64,000 nucleotides of DNA from Nonomuraea aurantiaca (GTDB taxonomy: Bacteria > Actinomycetota > Actinomycetes > Streptosporangiales > Streptosporangiaceae). The DNA lies in NCBI RefSeq assembly GCF_020215705.1, contig NZ_JAIWNB010000002.1:186001-250000 (forward strand), in the 5' to 3' direction. Under the pieces are notes generated by a model. That model saw only the letters and a program-made list of their open reading frames with translations, had not been told where the DNA came from and did no database searches. Shown here piece by piece: positions 8,675-17,058 of this stretch. The first letter of the stretch is position 1, and every line of letters starts with the position of its first letter. Made by a program: the position numbers and the translations under genes.

Positions 8675-10098
8675 GGGGTTGGGCTGGTCCTTGGCTGTGT
8701 GGTGTCGGTGGTGAGCTGGTAGAGCCATTCACGCTGCCGCAGCGCCTCGGCCAGGTGGTCGAGGAAGCCCCGCGCGCATGCGATGGCGCGGTGCGGCTGG
8801 AGCTGGTCGCGCAGATCGCGTAGTTGCTGAATCACCAGATACGAGCCTAGCGACCCGGTGGTATGAAGAACATCGGTCGCGACCGCACACGCCTGGTCCA
8901 ACGCGCCGCGTTCGATGAGCACACCGGCCAGGGTGAGGTGCCCGAACGCGCGGGAGCGGGTGCGGCCGGCTGGCCGCAGCTCTAGAACTCGCTGGGCGTG
9001 GCGCTGGGCTGCGAGTAGGTCGCCGAGCTGCCGCATGCACCGGGCCGCGTCTCCGGCGAGGGACGCAGCATCAAACGGTGACACCCAGGGCGACGGGGCT
9101 GCGCTGTGGCTGCCCTGCAGGGCGGTCTCAGCGCGGCCCAACAGTGCGCGCGTTTCCCGTGATCGTCCTGCGGCGGCGTGCCCGCGAGCCTGCAACGCCC
9201 ACAGCCGCGCCGCCAGTTCGGGGTGAGCCGGTCCCGCCGTCAACTCGCGCTGTCCCTGAGCGGCGTAGCCGATAGCGTCATCGGGGTGGGCGCGATGGTG
9301 CGCGAGGTGGGCCAGGCTCGCGAGCACGTGAACCCTTAAATGGGGGTCGTCGCCCACGCCGGACAGGTCTCGCGCCCGCGCGAAATGCCGCCCGGCGCGG
9401 TCGTCGTCTCCGGCGTCATGCGCCATCCACCCGGCCATTTCTGTGAGTGCTGCGGCCGCGGTGAACACCTGCGTCCCCTCACCGCAGAACATGCGGGGAC
9501 TGAGGTGGTCGCGTAGGTAGGTGGTGACGGTCGCGTACAGGTGAGCGCCGCCAATTTGGGCGTCCACCGCCCGCCACGCCGCCACTGCCGCCGCCGCATC
9601 TTCACCCTGCCCCGAGACGGTGGCCCGCGCCGAAACCGGAACAGGGACCGGGGGCGGTTCCGCGGCCGGGGCTGAGGCATGCACTGGTGGGCGCGCTGCG
9701 CGCTGCTGCGGTACCTGAAACCACAACCGGTTAGCCGGGATGTGCAGCAGTCGCGCCCACTGTGTGAGCCTGCCCAAGTCGGTTATCGGCGGGCCGTTCT
9801 CAATCCTGGACAGCTGGGGTTGGGTGATGCCCACCCACGCCGCCACCGTTTCCTGTCGTAGGGGGCGGCCGTGGTGCGGGTGGGCGCGATAGGCCGCGAT
9901 GACCTTGCCCATGTGCCACTGGTCGAGCGCTGAGCGCATGCTGGGATGGCTCCAGAACTCCGGCGGCACCCTCGGCGGCCCGGCGGGCGTACCAGTCGCC
10001 TCACGTGCGCCCGTGGTGCATGCTGCGCACCGGCCGCTAGTGTTGTCGCGCGCTAGGCGTGTCCCGCAGCGGCAGCGCCGCGCCTGCGTGTCGGTCAT
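8671..10098 (-). CDS. XRE-family regulator with TPR-like C-terminus
   Basis: The product is 475 aa. The N-terminus has a small Cys cluster (CRCGTRL and GRCAAC) that may form a zinc ribbon. An HTH_XRE domain follows at about residues 70-120 ('RQETVAAWVGITQPQLSRIE'). After a Pro/Ala linker, the C-terminal 300 residues are Ala-rich helical repeats of TPR type, as in many actinobacterial regulators that sense a ligand or peptide. It is co-transcribed with the Nudix gene and divergent from the resolvase-like operon. The palindrome at 10181-10196 between them is a likely operator. Confidence 0.85.
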   Translation of the reverse strand: MTDTQARRCRCGTRLARDNTSGRCAACTTGAREATGTPAGPPRVPPEFWSHPSMRSALDQWHMGKVIAAYRAHPHHGRPLRQETVAAWVGITQPQLSRIENGPPITDLGRLTQWARLLHIPANRLWFQVPQQRAARPPVHASAPAAEPPPVPVPVSARATVSGQGEDAAAAVAAWRAVDAQIGGAHLYATVTTYLRDHLSPRMFCGEGTQVFTAAAALTEMAGWMAHDAGDDDRAGRHFARARDLSGVGDDPHLRVHVLASLAHLAHHRAHPDDAIGYAAQGQRELTAGPAHPELAARLWALQARGHAAAGRSRETRALLGRAETALQGSHSAAPSPWVSPFDAASLAGDAARCMRQLGDLLAAQRHAQRVLELRPAGRTRSRAFGHLTLAGVLIERGALDQACAVATDVLHTTGSLGSYLVIQQLRDLRDQLQPHRAIACARGFLDHLAEALRQREWLYQLTTDTTQPRTSPTP

Positions 10099-10158
10099 CT
10101 GGACTCACCGCCACATCGGAGATCCCTGCACCCCGAATGTAACCACGCGATCACGTTG

Positions 10159-10196
10159 CGAATCCAGGTATTCGCTGGGGCGCATATCCATATGCG
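10159..10196. promoter_or_regulatory. Palindromic operators between divergent operons
   Basis: CGCATAT-CC-ATATGCG (10181-10196) is a perfect palindrome with 7-bp arms. CGAAT-6-ATTCG (10159-10174) lies beside it. Both are in the 175-bp gap between the XRE gene and the divergent operon, and are the natural binding sites for the XRE protein. Confidence 0.6.
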
Positions 10197-10273
10197 TTAT
10201 TGGTCATGGCCGCATGTGCGGGCTGCTGGTCACTGTGGGAGCACCCCCAGCCGACCAGCGCGAAAGGCACACC

Positions 10274-10738
10274 GTGACCACACAACACGCAGCTCCAGAG
10301 CCGGTGATCGGCTGGAACTACCTGGCGGTCTCGGGCCGCCCCATCGTCTGGGCCGGTCCGGTCACGCATCCGGGACCGCTGCCCGGATCGGCCCTCCCAC
10401 CAACAGCACGACGCCGGGCGGTGGGGTACGTGCGGCTTCGACCCGACACCGACACCGCCGCCAGCGAGCAGATCACCGCGCGTCTGCGCGGGTTCGCGGC
10501 GCGGTCAGGGCTGGACTTGGTCAACATCTACACCGAGCACCCGCACCCGTACCGGCGATCGGTGTTTGGTGAGCTTCTCCAAGCGCTGTGCCGCCCCGAC
10601 ATCAGCACCGTGGTGATCCCCGCTCCGGAGCATCTGTCGGAGTTCGACGGCATCTATCAGGCCATGCGCGCCCTGATCGAGATAGAGACCGGCGCTGATG
10701 TCTTGGTGATGTCCCACACCACCGAGGCCACGCAATGA
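10274..10738 (+). CDS. Serine-resolvase-like protein lacking the catalytic serine
   Basis: This 154-aa protein starts at GTG 10274, after AAAGG. Residues 50-150 follow the N-terminal fold of serine recombinases: 'AVGYVRLRPDTD' in place of the usual 'YVRVSTD', an E-Q-x-x-R-L helix, and 'RPDISTVVIPAPEHLS', which parallels the 'gkiDvvvvykldRLsR' strand. The active-site Ser is replaced by Arg/Leu and no DNA-binding C-terminus is present. It is therefore probably a regulatory or structural derivative, not a recombinase. It overlaps the next gene by ATGA. Confidence 0.6.
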   Translation: MTTQHAAPEPVIGWNYLAVSGRPIVWAGPVTHPGPLPGSALPPTARRRAVGYVRLRPDTDTAASEQITARLRGFAARSGLDLVNIYTEHPHPYRRSVFGELLQALCRPDISTVVIPAPEHLSEFDGIYQAMRALIEIETGADVLVMSHTTEATQ

Positions 10739-11061
10739 CCCCGGTATCTGTCCATGAGGTCCATGACCGGCGGCTGAAAGAGTTGCTCGGTCAGGTGATC
10801 GCGGCGGAGGTTCCCGCGATCGTTGTGGACCAAGCCACCGCCGAACGGTGGCTCCTACGGCTGGCCGGTGCCTTGCTGGGGATCAACGCCCGGCACCGCG
10901 TCGACCCGCGCGGGAGGTGCCGGCTGTGCCGCCCCGGATTCCTGCGGCGATGGTGGCCCCGGGGGGCGCGGCGAGCCTGCACTGTCCAACCGACGCTCGC
11001 GCACTACCTCCGCGACGCCGAACCGTTCCAATTCCCCACCGAGGATCACGGGGTCTCATGA
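10735..11061 (+). CDS. Small Cys-containing hypothetical protein
   Basis: The product is 108 aa and overlaps both neighbours by ATGA. The centre reads GRCRLCRPGF, then Arg/Trp-rich residues, then a further Cys ('RRACTVQPTLAHYL'), so a small metal-binding site is possible. Similar basic 'CRLCRP' proteins occur beside XRE/ATPase-like genes in filamentous actinomycetes, but no function is known to me. Confidence 0.6.
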   Translation: MTPVSVHEVHDRRLKELLGQVIAAEVPAIVVDQATAERWLLRLAGALLGINARHRVDPRGRCRLCRPGFLRRWWPRGARRACTVQPTLAHYLRDAEPFQFPTEDHGVS

Positions 11062-11591
11062 GCGACCGGTTCGCGCCCGTCCCGCCCACCGTGCGCGCCT
11101 CCGAGGTCACCCTGTTGGCGCTGCACACCGCGATCACCATCGGCGCGCAAGTCGCCCGCATCAGCGCCCGAGTGTCAGGCCTGCCCTACCTCGAATGCCC
11201 CGCCGAACGGACCGCTGGCCACCTGCTCGCCCGCGCCGTCGAGAACACTGGCCACCCCGACCCCAATCCCCGATACTCCGACATCAACCCCGCCACCATT
11301 GCCACCGTGAGTATCCGGGTCCACCGCCGCGCAGACGCACTGATCATCGACGTGTGGGACACCGACCCCACCCCGCCAGACACCACCCCACCGGACCCCC
11401 ACATGAGCGCCGTAGGCGCCCTGGCGCGCCGCTGGGGCACCTACCCCTCCCCGTGTGGCGGGAAGGTCATGTGGGCCGAGATAGGCGCAGACGATCACTC
11501 ACCTGCCGGGCTGGCGCAGCCTGGCGGTTCTGACCATCTCACGCCGCGCCCCGATCCCAGCGCCGATGCGTGCCCATGCCACGCCGCATAA
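11058..11591 (+). CDS. Degenerate GHKL/HATPase-like protein
   Basis: The product is 177 aa from ATG 11058. 'ISIRVHRRADALIIDVWDTD'-type residues and 'LARRWGTYPSPCGGKVMWAEI' match the second half of SpoIIAB-like ATP-binding proteins of actinobacteria. The N-box Asn and the glycine-rich G-box are not evident, so ATP binding is doubtful. It is last in the three-gene operon opposite the XRE gene. XRE regulator plus anti-sigma-like ATPase pairs resemble the whiJ/abaA-type loci of Streptomyces; that parallel is inference. Confidence 0.6.
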   Translation: MSDRFAPVPPTVRASEVTLLALHTAITIGAQVARISARVSGLPYLECPAERTAGHLLARAVENTGHPDPNPRYSDINPATIATVSIRVHRRADALIIDVWDTDPTPPDTTPPDPHMSAVGALARRWGTYPSPCGGKVMWAEIGADDHSPAGLAQPGGSDHLTPRPDPSADACPCHAA

Positions 11592-11851
11592 CCCCCCACC
11601 GAAAGCGGAGGCTTTACTAGGTTCGTCTCTCCGCACCGACGAACACCGGGACGGAGTTGCTGGTCAGCGTCGTTGGCGTTGGGCGGCGCGGGAGTGGTCA
11701 GGTGCTGAGCGGCATGCGGCACGATGGAGCGCGAGTGGGGCGGTGACGGGACCAAGCGACCCTGGCCGCGGCTCGGGAGTAGGACGCCAAGCCACCCAAG
11801 CTAGCTCGGCCGTTGCGCCATGGTGCAGGCGGCTGATGGGGCGATCACAAA
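11592..11851. other. Convergent intergenic gap
   Basis: No gene seen. CCACCG-AAAG-CGGAGG at about 11600, just after the preceding stop, could form a weak terminator hairpin. Confidence 0.4.
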
Positions 11852-12298
11852 TCAGCCGCAGGCCTTCGCAGTGGTGCCGCTGCCCTTGTTGACGCGGCCG
11901 ATCCCGGCCGTCACGCTGCCCGTGGCCTGGGCGCAGACGCCGCTTGGCGCGTAGACCATGTCGCCCCAGTGGTGCCCGCCGTTCCCGGCGCGGTAGGTGA
12001 AGGAGATGTTCTTGCGGCTGGTGAAGACGGTGATATGGCCGGTCGCGTTCTTGGGCACCGTCACCTCGCCCCAGTTGGTGCCGCAACGGCGGGAGTAATA
12101 CAGCCGGATCGTGCCCAGGGTGTCATCGATCTCGTTGCTCAGCGAGGCCTTCTTCCCGGTGTAGACCTTGCTGTTGGCGCACCCGCTTCTGTAGGGGTCC
12201 TTTCCGTCGTACGTGTGGGCACTCGCTGGGCCCGTGGTCAGCAAGAGCGTGCCAATCGTCGCTACGGACACCGCGGCCGCTGCTACGTGGATCTTCAT
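11852..12298 (-). CDS. Secreted DUF2690-family protein
   Basis: The product is 148 aa from ATG 12298, with AAAGGAGTCGACCGAT upstream. The signal peptide is clear (MKIHVAAAAVSVATIGTLLL, cleavage near ASA-HT). The mature part has four spaced cysteines and the DUF2690 pattern: 'YDGKDPYRSGCANSK', then 'IRLYYSRRCGTNWGEV', then 'RNISFTYRAG'-like residues. The family is common in Streptomyces and its relatives and its function is unknown. The longer frame to 12535 has no coding character. Confidence 0.85.
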   Translation of the reverse strand: MKIHVAAAAVSVATIGTLLLTTGPASAHTYDGKDPYRSGCANSKVYTGKKASLSNEIDDTLGTIRLYYSRRCGTNWGEVTVPKNATGHITVFTSRKNISFTYRAGNGGHHWGDMVYAPSGVCAQATGSVTAGIGRVNKGSGTTAKACG

Positions 12299-12703
12299 AT
12301 CGGTCGACTCCTTTGTGAGAGGCCCGGGGTATGAACTCAATTTCTCGCCCTTATCTCTCCGCGAGAAATGATCTCTGGAAGAAGGGAGACTTCCCGATAG
12401 GCGGGGGAGGCGAGAGCAGCTCCGACTATGCCGGGCGCCTCGAACGGCGGCAACGGACATCCGCCGGATAGCCGTCCAAACATTGTCCAGACGTCCGGTT
12501 TGGACAAATAGCCCAGGCCGATGGGGGGTGGCCACAGGGCGCCGCCCGCAGTGACGAGGTCTCCGTCACCCGGCAATGCGATGAAGGGGCATCACTTAGG
12601 GTAACTATATGGTGCCGGGCCGCAGCTGGCGGCCTGGACGGTGCTCCGGGGGACGGCCGGCCCTGTGCGAGTGTGCATCGCCTTGTCCCGGCCGAGGAGT
12701 GTC
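12299..12703. other. Divergent promoter region with inverted repeat
   Basis: A 405-bp gap between the DUF2690 gene and the esterase gene. It contains GTCCAAAC (12474-12481) and GTTTGGAC (12498-12505), a perfect inverted repeat with 16-nt spacing and an inner GTCCAGAC. This may be a regulator site. No coding frame is convincing. Confidence 0.5.
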
Positions 12704-14254
12704 ATGTCACCCACCACCGTTGAGGTCTCGACCGCCTATGGCCCGGTATCGGGGCTGATCGAAAACGGGATCGCGTCCTTCCGCGGGATCCCCTATGCCG
12801 CCGCTCCCGTCGGGCCGAACAGGTTCGGCGCGCCCGTGCCGCCCGATACGTGGAGTGCGCCGTTGCCCGCTCACGAGTTCGGACCGACCCCGCCGCAGCC
12901 GCCGCTCAAGGGCAAGCTCGGCGAGCTGTTCCACAACCCGGTCATCCCCGGGGACGGTTACCTCAACCTGAACGTGTGGACCAGCGCCGCCGGCTCCGAC
13001 GCCGCGATGCCGGTGCTGGTTTGGATCCACGGGGGCGCGTTCACCACCGGCTCCTCCGCGGTGACGACCTACGACGGCGCCACCTTCGCCCGCGACGGCG
13101 TCGTCTGCGTCACCATCAACTATCGCCTCGGGGTGGACGGCTTCGCCTACATCGAAGACGCTGCCGTCCCGGCCAACCGCGGCCTGCTCGACCAGATCTT
13201 CGCGTTGGAGTGGGTGCGGGACAACATCGCCGGCTTCGGCGGCGACCCCGGCAACGTCACCGTGGCAGGCGAGTCCGCCGGCGCGATGAGCGTGCTGACC
13301 CTGCTCTCCCTCGACCGGGAGCTGTTCCACCAGGCCATTGTCGAAAGCGGCAGCGCGCACATCGGCCAGACCCTCCAGGACGCCGCCCTTGTCACCGCCG
13401 CCGTCGCCACCCGGCTGGGTGTGGAGCCGACCGCCCAGGCACTCGCCGCAGTGGACACCGCCGCCCTGATGACGGCGCAGGCCGAGGTGAGCGATGATGT
13501 CACTTCCGGCGCCGACCCCGTGCGGTACGGGGCGAGCACCATCGCCTCGTGCGGTATGTCGTTCATGCCGGTGATCGACGGCGAGGTGGTTCCGCGACTG
13601 CCGATCGACGCCATCGCCGATGGCCGTGGCGCTGACGTGCCGCTGCTGATCGGCACCACGGTCGAGGAGTTCAGGACCTTCGTCGTTCCCACCGCCATGG
13701 TGGGCTGGCCCGGAGCGGCGCCGTTCAGGACCAGGACCGAGGTCTACGGTGCCCCGGCCGGCTTCTACGACCGCTACGCCGATACCAGCGTCGAGCCGTA
13801 CGTCCGCAACGCCCCCTCCGGCATCGCCTGCGCGACGCTGACCGACCGCATGTTCCGCATCCCCACCTACCGCATCGCCGAGGCTCGCGGCGACGCGCCT
13901 GCCACCACCCACGTCTTCGAGTTCGGCTGGCGGTCACCCGCCACGCCCAACACCCTCCGCGTCAAGCTCGGCGCCTGCCACAGCCTTCCGCTCCCCTTCG
14001 TGTGGGACACGCTCGACAATCCTGACAGCGCGGAGTTCACCGGCCCGAACCCGCCCCAGGGACTGGCGGACGCCATGCACGGGCGCTGGGTCGAGTTCGT
14101 CAAGACCGGCGACCTCGACCAGTGGGCCCCCTACAACACCACCGAACGGCCGGTGATGACCTTCTACTGCGACAACCAGCCGGACAACGTCATCGTCCAC
14201 GACCCGCGCCGCGACGAACGGGAAATCTGGAAGAACGATCTCAACCCGAGCTGA
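12704..14254 (+). CDS. Type-B carboxylesterase
   Basis: This 516-aa alpha/beta-hydrolase starts at ATG 12704, after CGAGGAG. Motifs run in the family order: 'FRGIPYAAAPVG', 'LNVWT', the oxyanion hole in WIHGGAF, the nucleophile elbow GESAGA, and the catalytic His in 'GACHSLPLPFVWDT'. It hydrolyses carboxylic esters. No signal peptide is seen, so it is probably cytoplasmic. Length is normal (500-550 aa). It stands alone between divergent promoters. Confidence 0.92.
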   Translation: MSPTTVEVSTAYGPVSGLIENGIASFRGIPYAAAPVGPNRFGAPVPPDTWSAPLPAHEFGPTPPQPPLKGKLGELFHNPVIPGDGYLNLNVWTSAAGSDAAMPVLVWIHGGAFTTGSSAVTTYDGATFARDGVVCVTINYRLGVDGFAYIEDAAVPANRGLLDQIFALEWVRDNIAGFGGDPGNVTVAGESAGAMSVLTLLSLDRELFHQAIVESGSAHIGQTLQDAALVTAAVATRLGVEPTAQALAAVDTAALMTAQAEVSDDVTSGADPVRYGASTIASCGMSFMPVIDGEVVPRLPIDAIADGRGADVPLLIGTTVEEFRTFVVPTAMVGWPGAAPFRTRTEVYGAPAGFYDRYADTSVEPYVRNAPSGIACATLTDRMFRIPTYRIAEARGDAPATTHVFEFGWRSPATPNTLRVKLGACHSLPLPFVWDTLDNPDSAEFTGPNPPQGLADAMHGRWVEFVKTGDLDQWAPYNTTERPVMTFYCDNQPDNVIVHDPRRDEREIWKNDLNPS

Positions 14255-14361
14255 CCGGCAGCACGGCCCCGGCCCGGCACGATCAACGATAAACCTGAAC
14301 GGATGCATCGTCACCACCGAGGGCGCGGTCGCGGCAGCTGTGGGCATCAGGACTGCTCGGG

Positions 14362-14601
14362 TCAGTTCTCACGGGGTGCCACGAAGGTTCCGCGGCCCTG
14401 GATCGCGATGACGAAGCCCTCCTCGCGCAAGATGCCGATGGCCTTTCTGACGGTGTCGCGGCCCACTTCGTGCTCGTGCATCAACCTCTGCTCGGTCGGG
14501 ATCGGCCGGTTGGGCGGGAGTGTGCCGTCCGCGATCTGCGTCCGCAGTAGGTCGGCGAGCTGGCGATAGAGCGGTACCGGCCCCTCATGGTCGATCGTCA
14601 T
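14362..14601 (-). CDS. Short GntR-family winged-helix regulator
   Basis: This protein of about 79 aa consists only of the GntR winged helix: 'PLYRQLADLLRTQIADG', 'PIPTEQRLMHEHEVGRDTVR' and 'IQGRGTFVAP'. No effector domain is present. ATG 14601 or 14607 is the likely start; neither has a clear ribosome-binding site. It is divergent from two small genes, with a 10-bp tandem repeat between that is a plausible binding site. Confidence 0.8.
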   Translation of the reverse strand: MTIDHEGPVPLYRQLADLLRTQIADGTLPPNRPIPTEQRLMHEHEVGRDTVRKAIGILREEGFVIAIQGRGTFVAPREN

Positions 14602-14662
14602 GAACATAGACCGTAAATGTCCGCATCCGTGGCCCATCACTCGCCCACGTACGCGATCGGGG

Positions 14663-14756
14663 GCAGACGTTTGCAGACGTTTGCTTTAGCCTGGGCACTG
14701 CAAGACCTTCAAGGGAGTCGGGCCCGTCCTCGCGACCCAAACGCCAAGACGGGCCC
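14663..14756. promoter_or_regulatory. Tandem operator repeat and inverted repeat between GntR and small genes
   Basis: GCAGACGTTT occurs twice in perfect tandem (14663-14682). GGGCCCGTC (14720-14728) and GACGGGCCC (14748-14756) form a 9-bp inverted repeat. A smaller hairpin, TCGGAC-7-GTCCGA (14761-14779), puts the GGAG of the next gene's ribosome-binding site in its loop. Together these suggest GntR control plus a structured leader. Confidence 0.55.
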
Positions 14757-14782
14757 TTGATCGGACAGCGGAGGTCCGACCC

Positions 14783-14965
14783 ATGGGTAACCCAATCACA
14801 GACCTACGATTCAGGTCCCGCCTGACAGCCGAGATCCAAGCCGTACTCGAGAAGCACGGCTACCGACTGCCTCCAGGCGGCGATCACATCCGCGAACTCG
14901 TCATGGCTCGCGTCGACATCGCGCTCAAGAACCTCGTCGAGATCTTCGAGGGGCGGACTTGGTGA
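14783..14965 (+). CDS. Small hypothetical protein
   Basis: The product is 60 aa: a predicted soluble helical protein ('LTAEIQAVLEKHGYRLPPGG' central). ATG 14783 is preceded by GGAGG, which lies in a hairpin loop. It overlaps the next frame by GTGA, indicating an operon. Not recognised. GntR plus two such small genes recurs in mobile regions of filamentous actinomycetes, to my knowledge without assigned role. Confidence 0.6.
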   Translation: MGNPITDLRFRSRLTAEIQAVLEKHGYRLPPGGDHIRELVMARVDIALKNLVEIFEGRTW

Positions 14966-15252
14966 CATGGCGGGCTGACATCCCCGACTTCCATGGGCCG
15001 CACGTCGCATCGCCCCAGCCAGGCCATGTCAAGCTGACCTGGTACGAACCGACCCAGCGGGCTCAGCGCATCCGCGTGGTCTCACACACCTGCGAGTGCC
15101 GCCGAACGACGTACGAACTGTGCGCCGCCGCCGGCCAGGGCTTTATCCGTCGTACGGACCGAGAGAAGGGCACCGTCCGCGAAACCGCGTGGACGTTGAA
15201 CGCAGCCGCCAAACGTACCTTCCATCAGATCCTCCAAGGCGAGGCCCGGTGA
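14962..15252 (+). CDS. Small hypothetical protein
   Basis: The product is 96 aa from GTG 14962, overlapping the previous stop (GTGA). An upstream TTG at 14959 is less likely. It contains 'HTCECRRTTYELCAAAGQGF', a Cys-rich stretch. No membrane segment. Ends just before a strong hairpin terminator. Function unknown. Confidence 0.6.
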   Translation: MTWRADIPDFHGPHVASPQPGHVKLTWYEPTQRAQRIRVVSHTCECRRTTYELCAAAGQGFIRRTDREKGTVRETAWTLNAAAKRTFHQILQGEAR

Positions 15253-15258
15253 GAGCAG

Positions 15259-15292
15259 CGCGGCGGACGCCTCCCTGGGCTCGTCCGCCGCG
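15259..15292 (+). terminator. Strong hairpin after the two small genes
   Basis: CGCGGCGGACG (15259-15269) pairs perfectly with CGTCCGCCGCG (15282-15292). The 11-bp stem with a 12-nt loop begins 6 nt after the stop at 15252. Confidence 0.75.
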
Positions 15293-15645
15293 TCTGCCGA
15301 AACGAAGTGCGAGTCCTTGATCGGGACCAATCCGGAAGTCATGGTCAGGGGCGCAGTCCGGCTCCCGGGCTCTGAGATCGAGGCTAAGGTCCTTGATCGA
15401 AAACCAAGGCGGAAGGCCTTCAGCGTCGCTGTCGAGAGACTTTATTTCCAATGACCTGTCTTGGTGACAGTGAACGGAGTTGCGTCAGGGGGAATTGTGA
15501 AGCAGGAGGGGGTAGAGGCGAAGTGCAGCGAGGTCGAACTACACTTCTGTTATTTCGTGCATGGCCTGGCTGGATGGTATCTCATGTTATATAAGGTTAT
15601 GGTGGCGATTGGATAAGGAGATCGCAGGCAAGGGGTGCATGGCCA
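15293..15645. other. AT-richer intergenic region
   Basis: No firm gene. A 37-codon frame from ATG 15341 could be a decayed fragment. Base composition drops sharply in AT-rich runs from about 15430 onward, suggesting imported DNA that serves as leader for the next gene. Confidence 0.4.
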
Positions 15646-16161
15646 TTGGCGGCGGCTAGAAAAAGCACCAACATGCAGGGGCCTACAGCAATTCTGGTGA
15701 TAGAGGTTGTCGCTATAGTGCTCGCTGTCTACTTTGTGCGGCAGCGCGATTGGACCAGCTTTACCTGGTCAGCCTCTGTTTTGGTGGCAATCCCCTTGTG
15801 GATAGCTGCGTTCAAGGTGCGTACTCGCTGTAGGGTCATCACTGCCAAAGGGCGTCGCTGCCCGAACCCTACGACTGGTGTCTTATTTGGGTGTCGGCAG
15901 GCCAATCATGGGTGGGCCAAGCTACTTGCACGCTTTGGCTTGGATCGAAGGCCTGTCGTAAAGCAGGGGAAAGAAAGATCGACCCCGGCGCCTCAAGCTT
16001 CCGCTGTTACCACTTCTGGTGTCTTCAATGAATCGGCTCCACCTCTACGCGTACAGGTTGAGAGCGGCCGGAAAGATGCACTCCTTTTCTGGTTTGCTAC
16101 TTGCGCCACTGTGTCTGGGCTGGCCTCAGCCGCTGTGGACATAACCAGCTTGTTTAAATGA
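15646..16161 (+). CDS. Membrane protein with Cys/His motif, foreign composition
   Basis: The product is 171 aa from TTG 15646; ATG 15673 is equally possible. Two N-terminal membrane helices (about residues 14-31 and 41-55) and one C-terminal helix (about 147-168) flank a soluble part. The motif 'TRCRVITAKGRRCPNPTTG', with a later Cys and His (FGC...NHGW), resembles a small metal site seen in proteins of actinobacterial mobile elements. Codon use is markedly less GC-rich than neighbours. Function unknown. Confidence 0.6.
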   Translation: MAAARKSTNMQGPTAILVIEVVAIVLAVYFVRQRDWTSFTWSASVLVAIPLWIAAFKVRTRCRVITAKGRRCPNPTTGVLFGCRQANHGWAKLLARFGLDRRPVVKQGKERSTPAPQASAVTTSGVFNESAPPLRVQVESGRKDALLFWFATCATVSGLASAAVDITSLFK

Positions 16162-16278
16162 CCATCCACGCACGGGTGGCGGGCGGAACGGATTTCAGCC
16201 ACATGGGGATCGTTTAGGCCTCTCAGTATGAGAGTCTCGTGTCGGTGTGCGATGGAAGTCTCAATGAGTGAGTCCTTT

Positions 16279-17058
16279 TCATCCGCAGGCGGCTTGGGCG
16301 ACGCGGTGGTTCTGAAGGATGGCGATGGCCTTGCACAGGTGGCCGGCCTTGCTGGGGATGCAGCGTAGCTTGCGGAGGATCTTCCAGCTCTTCAGCTGGG
16401 CGTTCGCGCGTTCGCCCGGTCCGCGAAGGCGAGCGTGGGAGCGGTTGGCCTGCTTTTGGGACTCGGGCTTGTTCTTGCCCTTGTACGGGGTGACGATCGG
16501 GCCCTCGGCTCCCTGATACGCCGTGTCCGCCAGGGCGATGATCCCCGCCTTCTCCGGCGCGCGCAGGATGCCCCAGATGCGGGCGGCCGTCAGGTCGTGT
16601 GCCTTGCCCGGCAGCGCTTCCGAGGTCCATACGATCGTCCCGTCGGGTGTGGCGATGACCTGGATGTTCATTCCGTGCACCCGGTGCTTGCCGGAGTAGT
16701 AGGGCCAGTCGGCGGCGATCCGGTCGGTGCGGATCAGCGTGCCGTCCAGCACCAGGTAGTGCAGCCCGTCCTTCTGGACTTTGCGCGGCGCCTGCCCGAG
16801 CTGAGGCGAGCGCGCCGACAGCAGCATCAAGGTCTCCTCCACATACCGCCACGCGGTCGCCGTCGACACCCCGAACCTGGCCCCGAGCTCGGTGAGCGTC
16901 TCTCCCTTGCGCAGGTAGACCAGCACCAGCAACGCTTGCTGTCCCGGGTTGAGCAGCCGCCAGGCCGACCCGATCACCTTGCGGCGCCGGCGGATCACTC
17001 CGGCGACGTAGTTCAGCGTTGAACGCGACAAATCGACGGCAGCACGATAGAAAAGCAT
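16279..17058 (-). CDS. IS5-family (DDE_Tnp_4) transposase
   Basis: The product is 259 aa and intact. An N-terminal helix-turn-helix ('ETLTELGARFGVSTATAWRY') is followed by a DDE domain with 'LVLDGTLIRTDR' (first Asp), 'ALADTAYQGAEG' (second Asp) and 'GERANAQLKSWKILRK' (Glu). This is the layout of the actinobacterial IS5-group transposases that use DDE_Tnp_4/HARBI1-like catalysis. I could not find matching terminal inverted repeats: the flank at 16162-16278 has a small hairpin (16220-16234) and the 5' flank has CCCCTGG/CCAGGGG. One end may be lost. Confidence 0.85.
   Translation of the reverse strand: MLFYRAAVDLSRSTLNYVAGVIRRRRKVIGSAWRLLNPGQQALLVLVYLRKGETLTELGARFGVSTATAWRYVEETLMLLSARSPQLGQAPRKVQKDGLHYLVLDGTLIRTDRIAADWPYYSGKHRVHGMNIQVIATPDGTIVWTSEALPGKAHDLTAARIWGILRAPEKAGIIALADTAYQGAEGPIVTPYKGKNKPESQKQANRSHARLRGPGERANAQLKSWKILRKLRCIPSKAGHLCKAIAILQNHRVAQAACG

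Noticed and set aside
15341..15454. 37-codon frame starting ATG 15341
   Set aside because: Too short, no ribosome-binding site and no recognisable feature; treated as part of the intergenic region.
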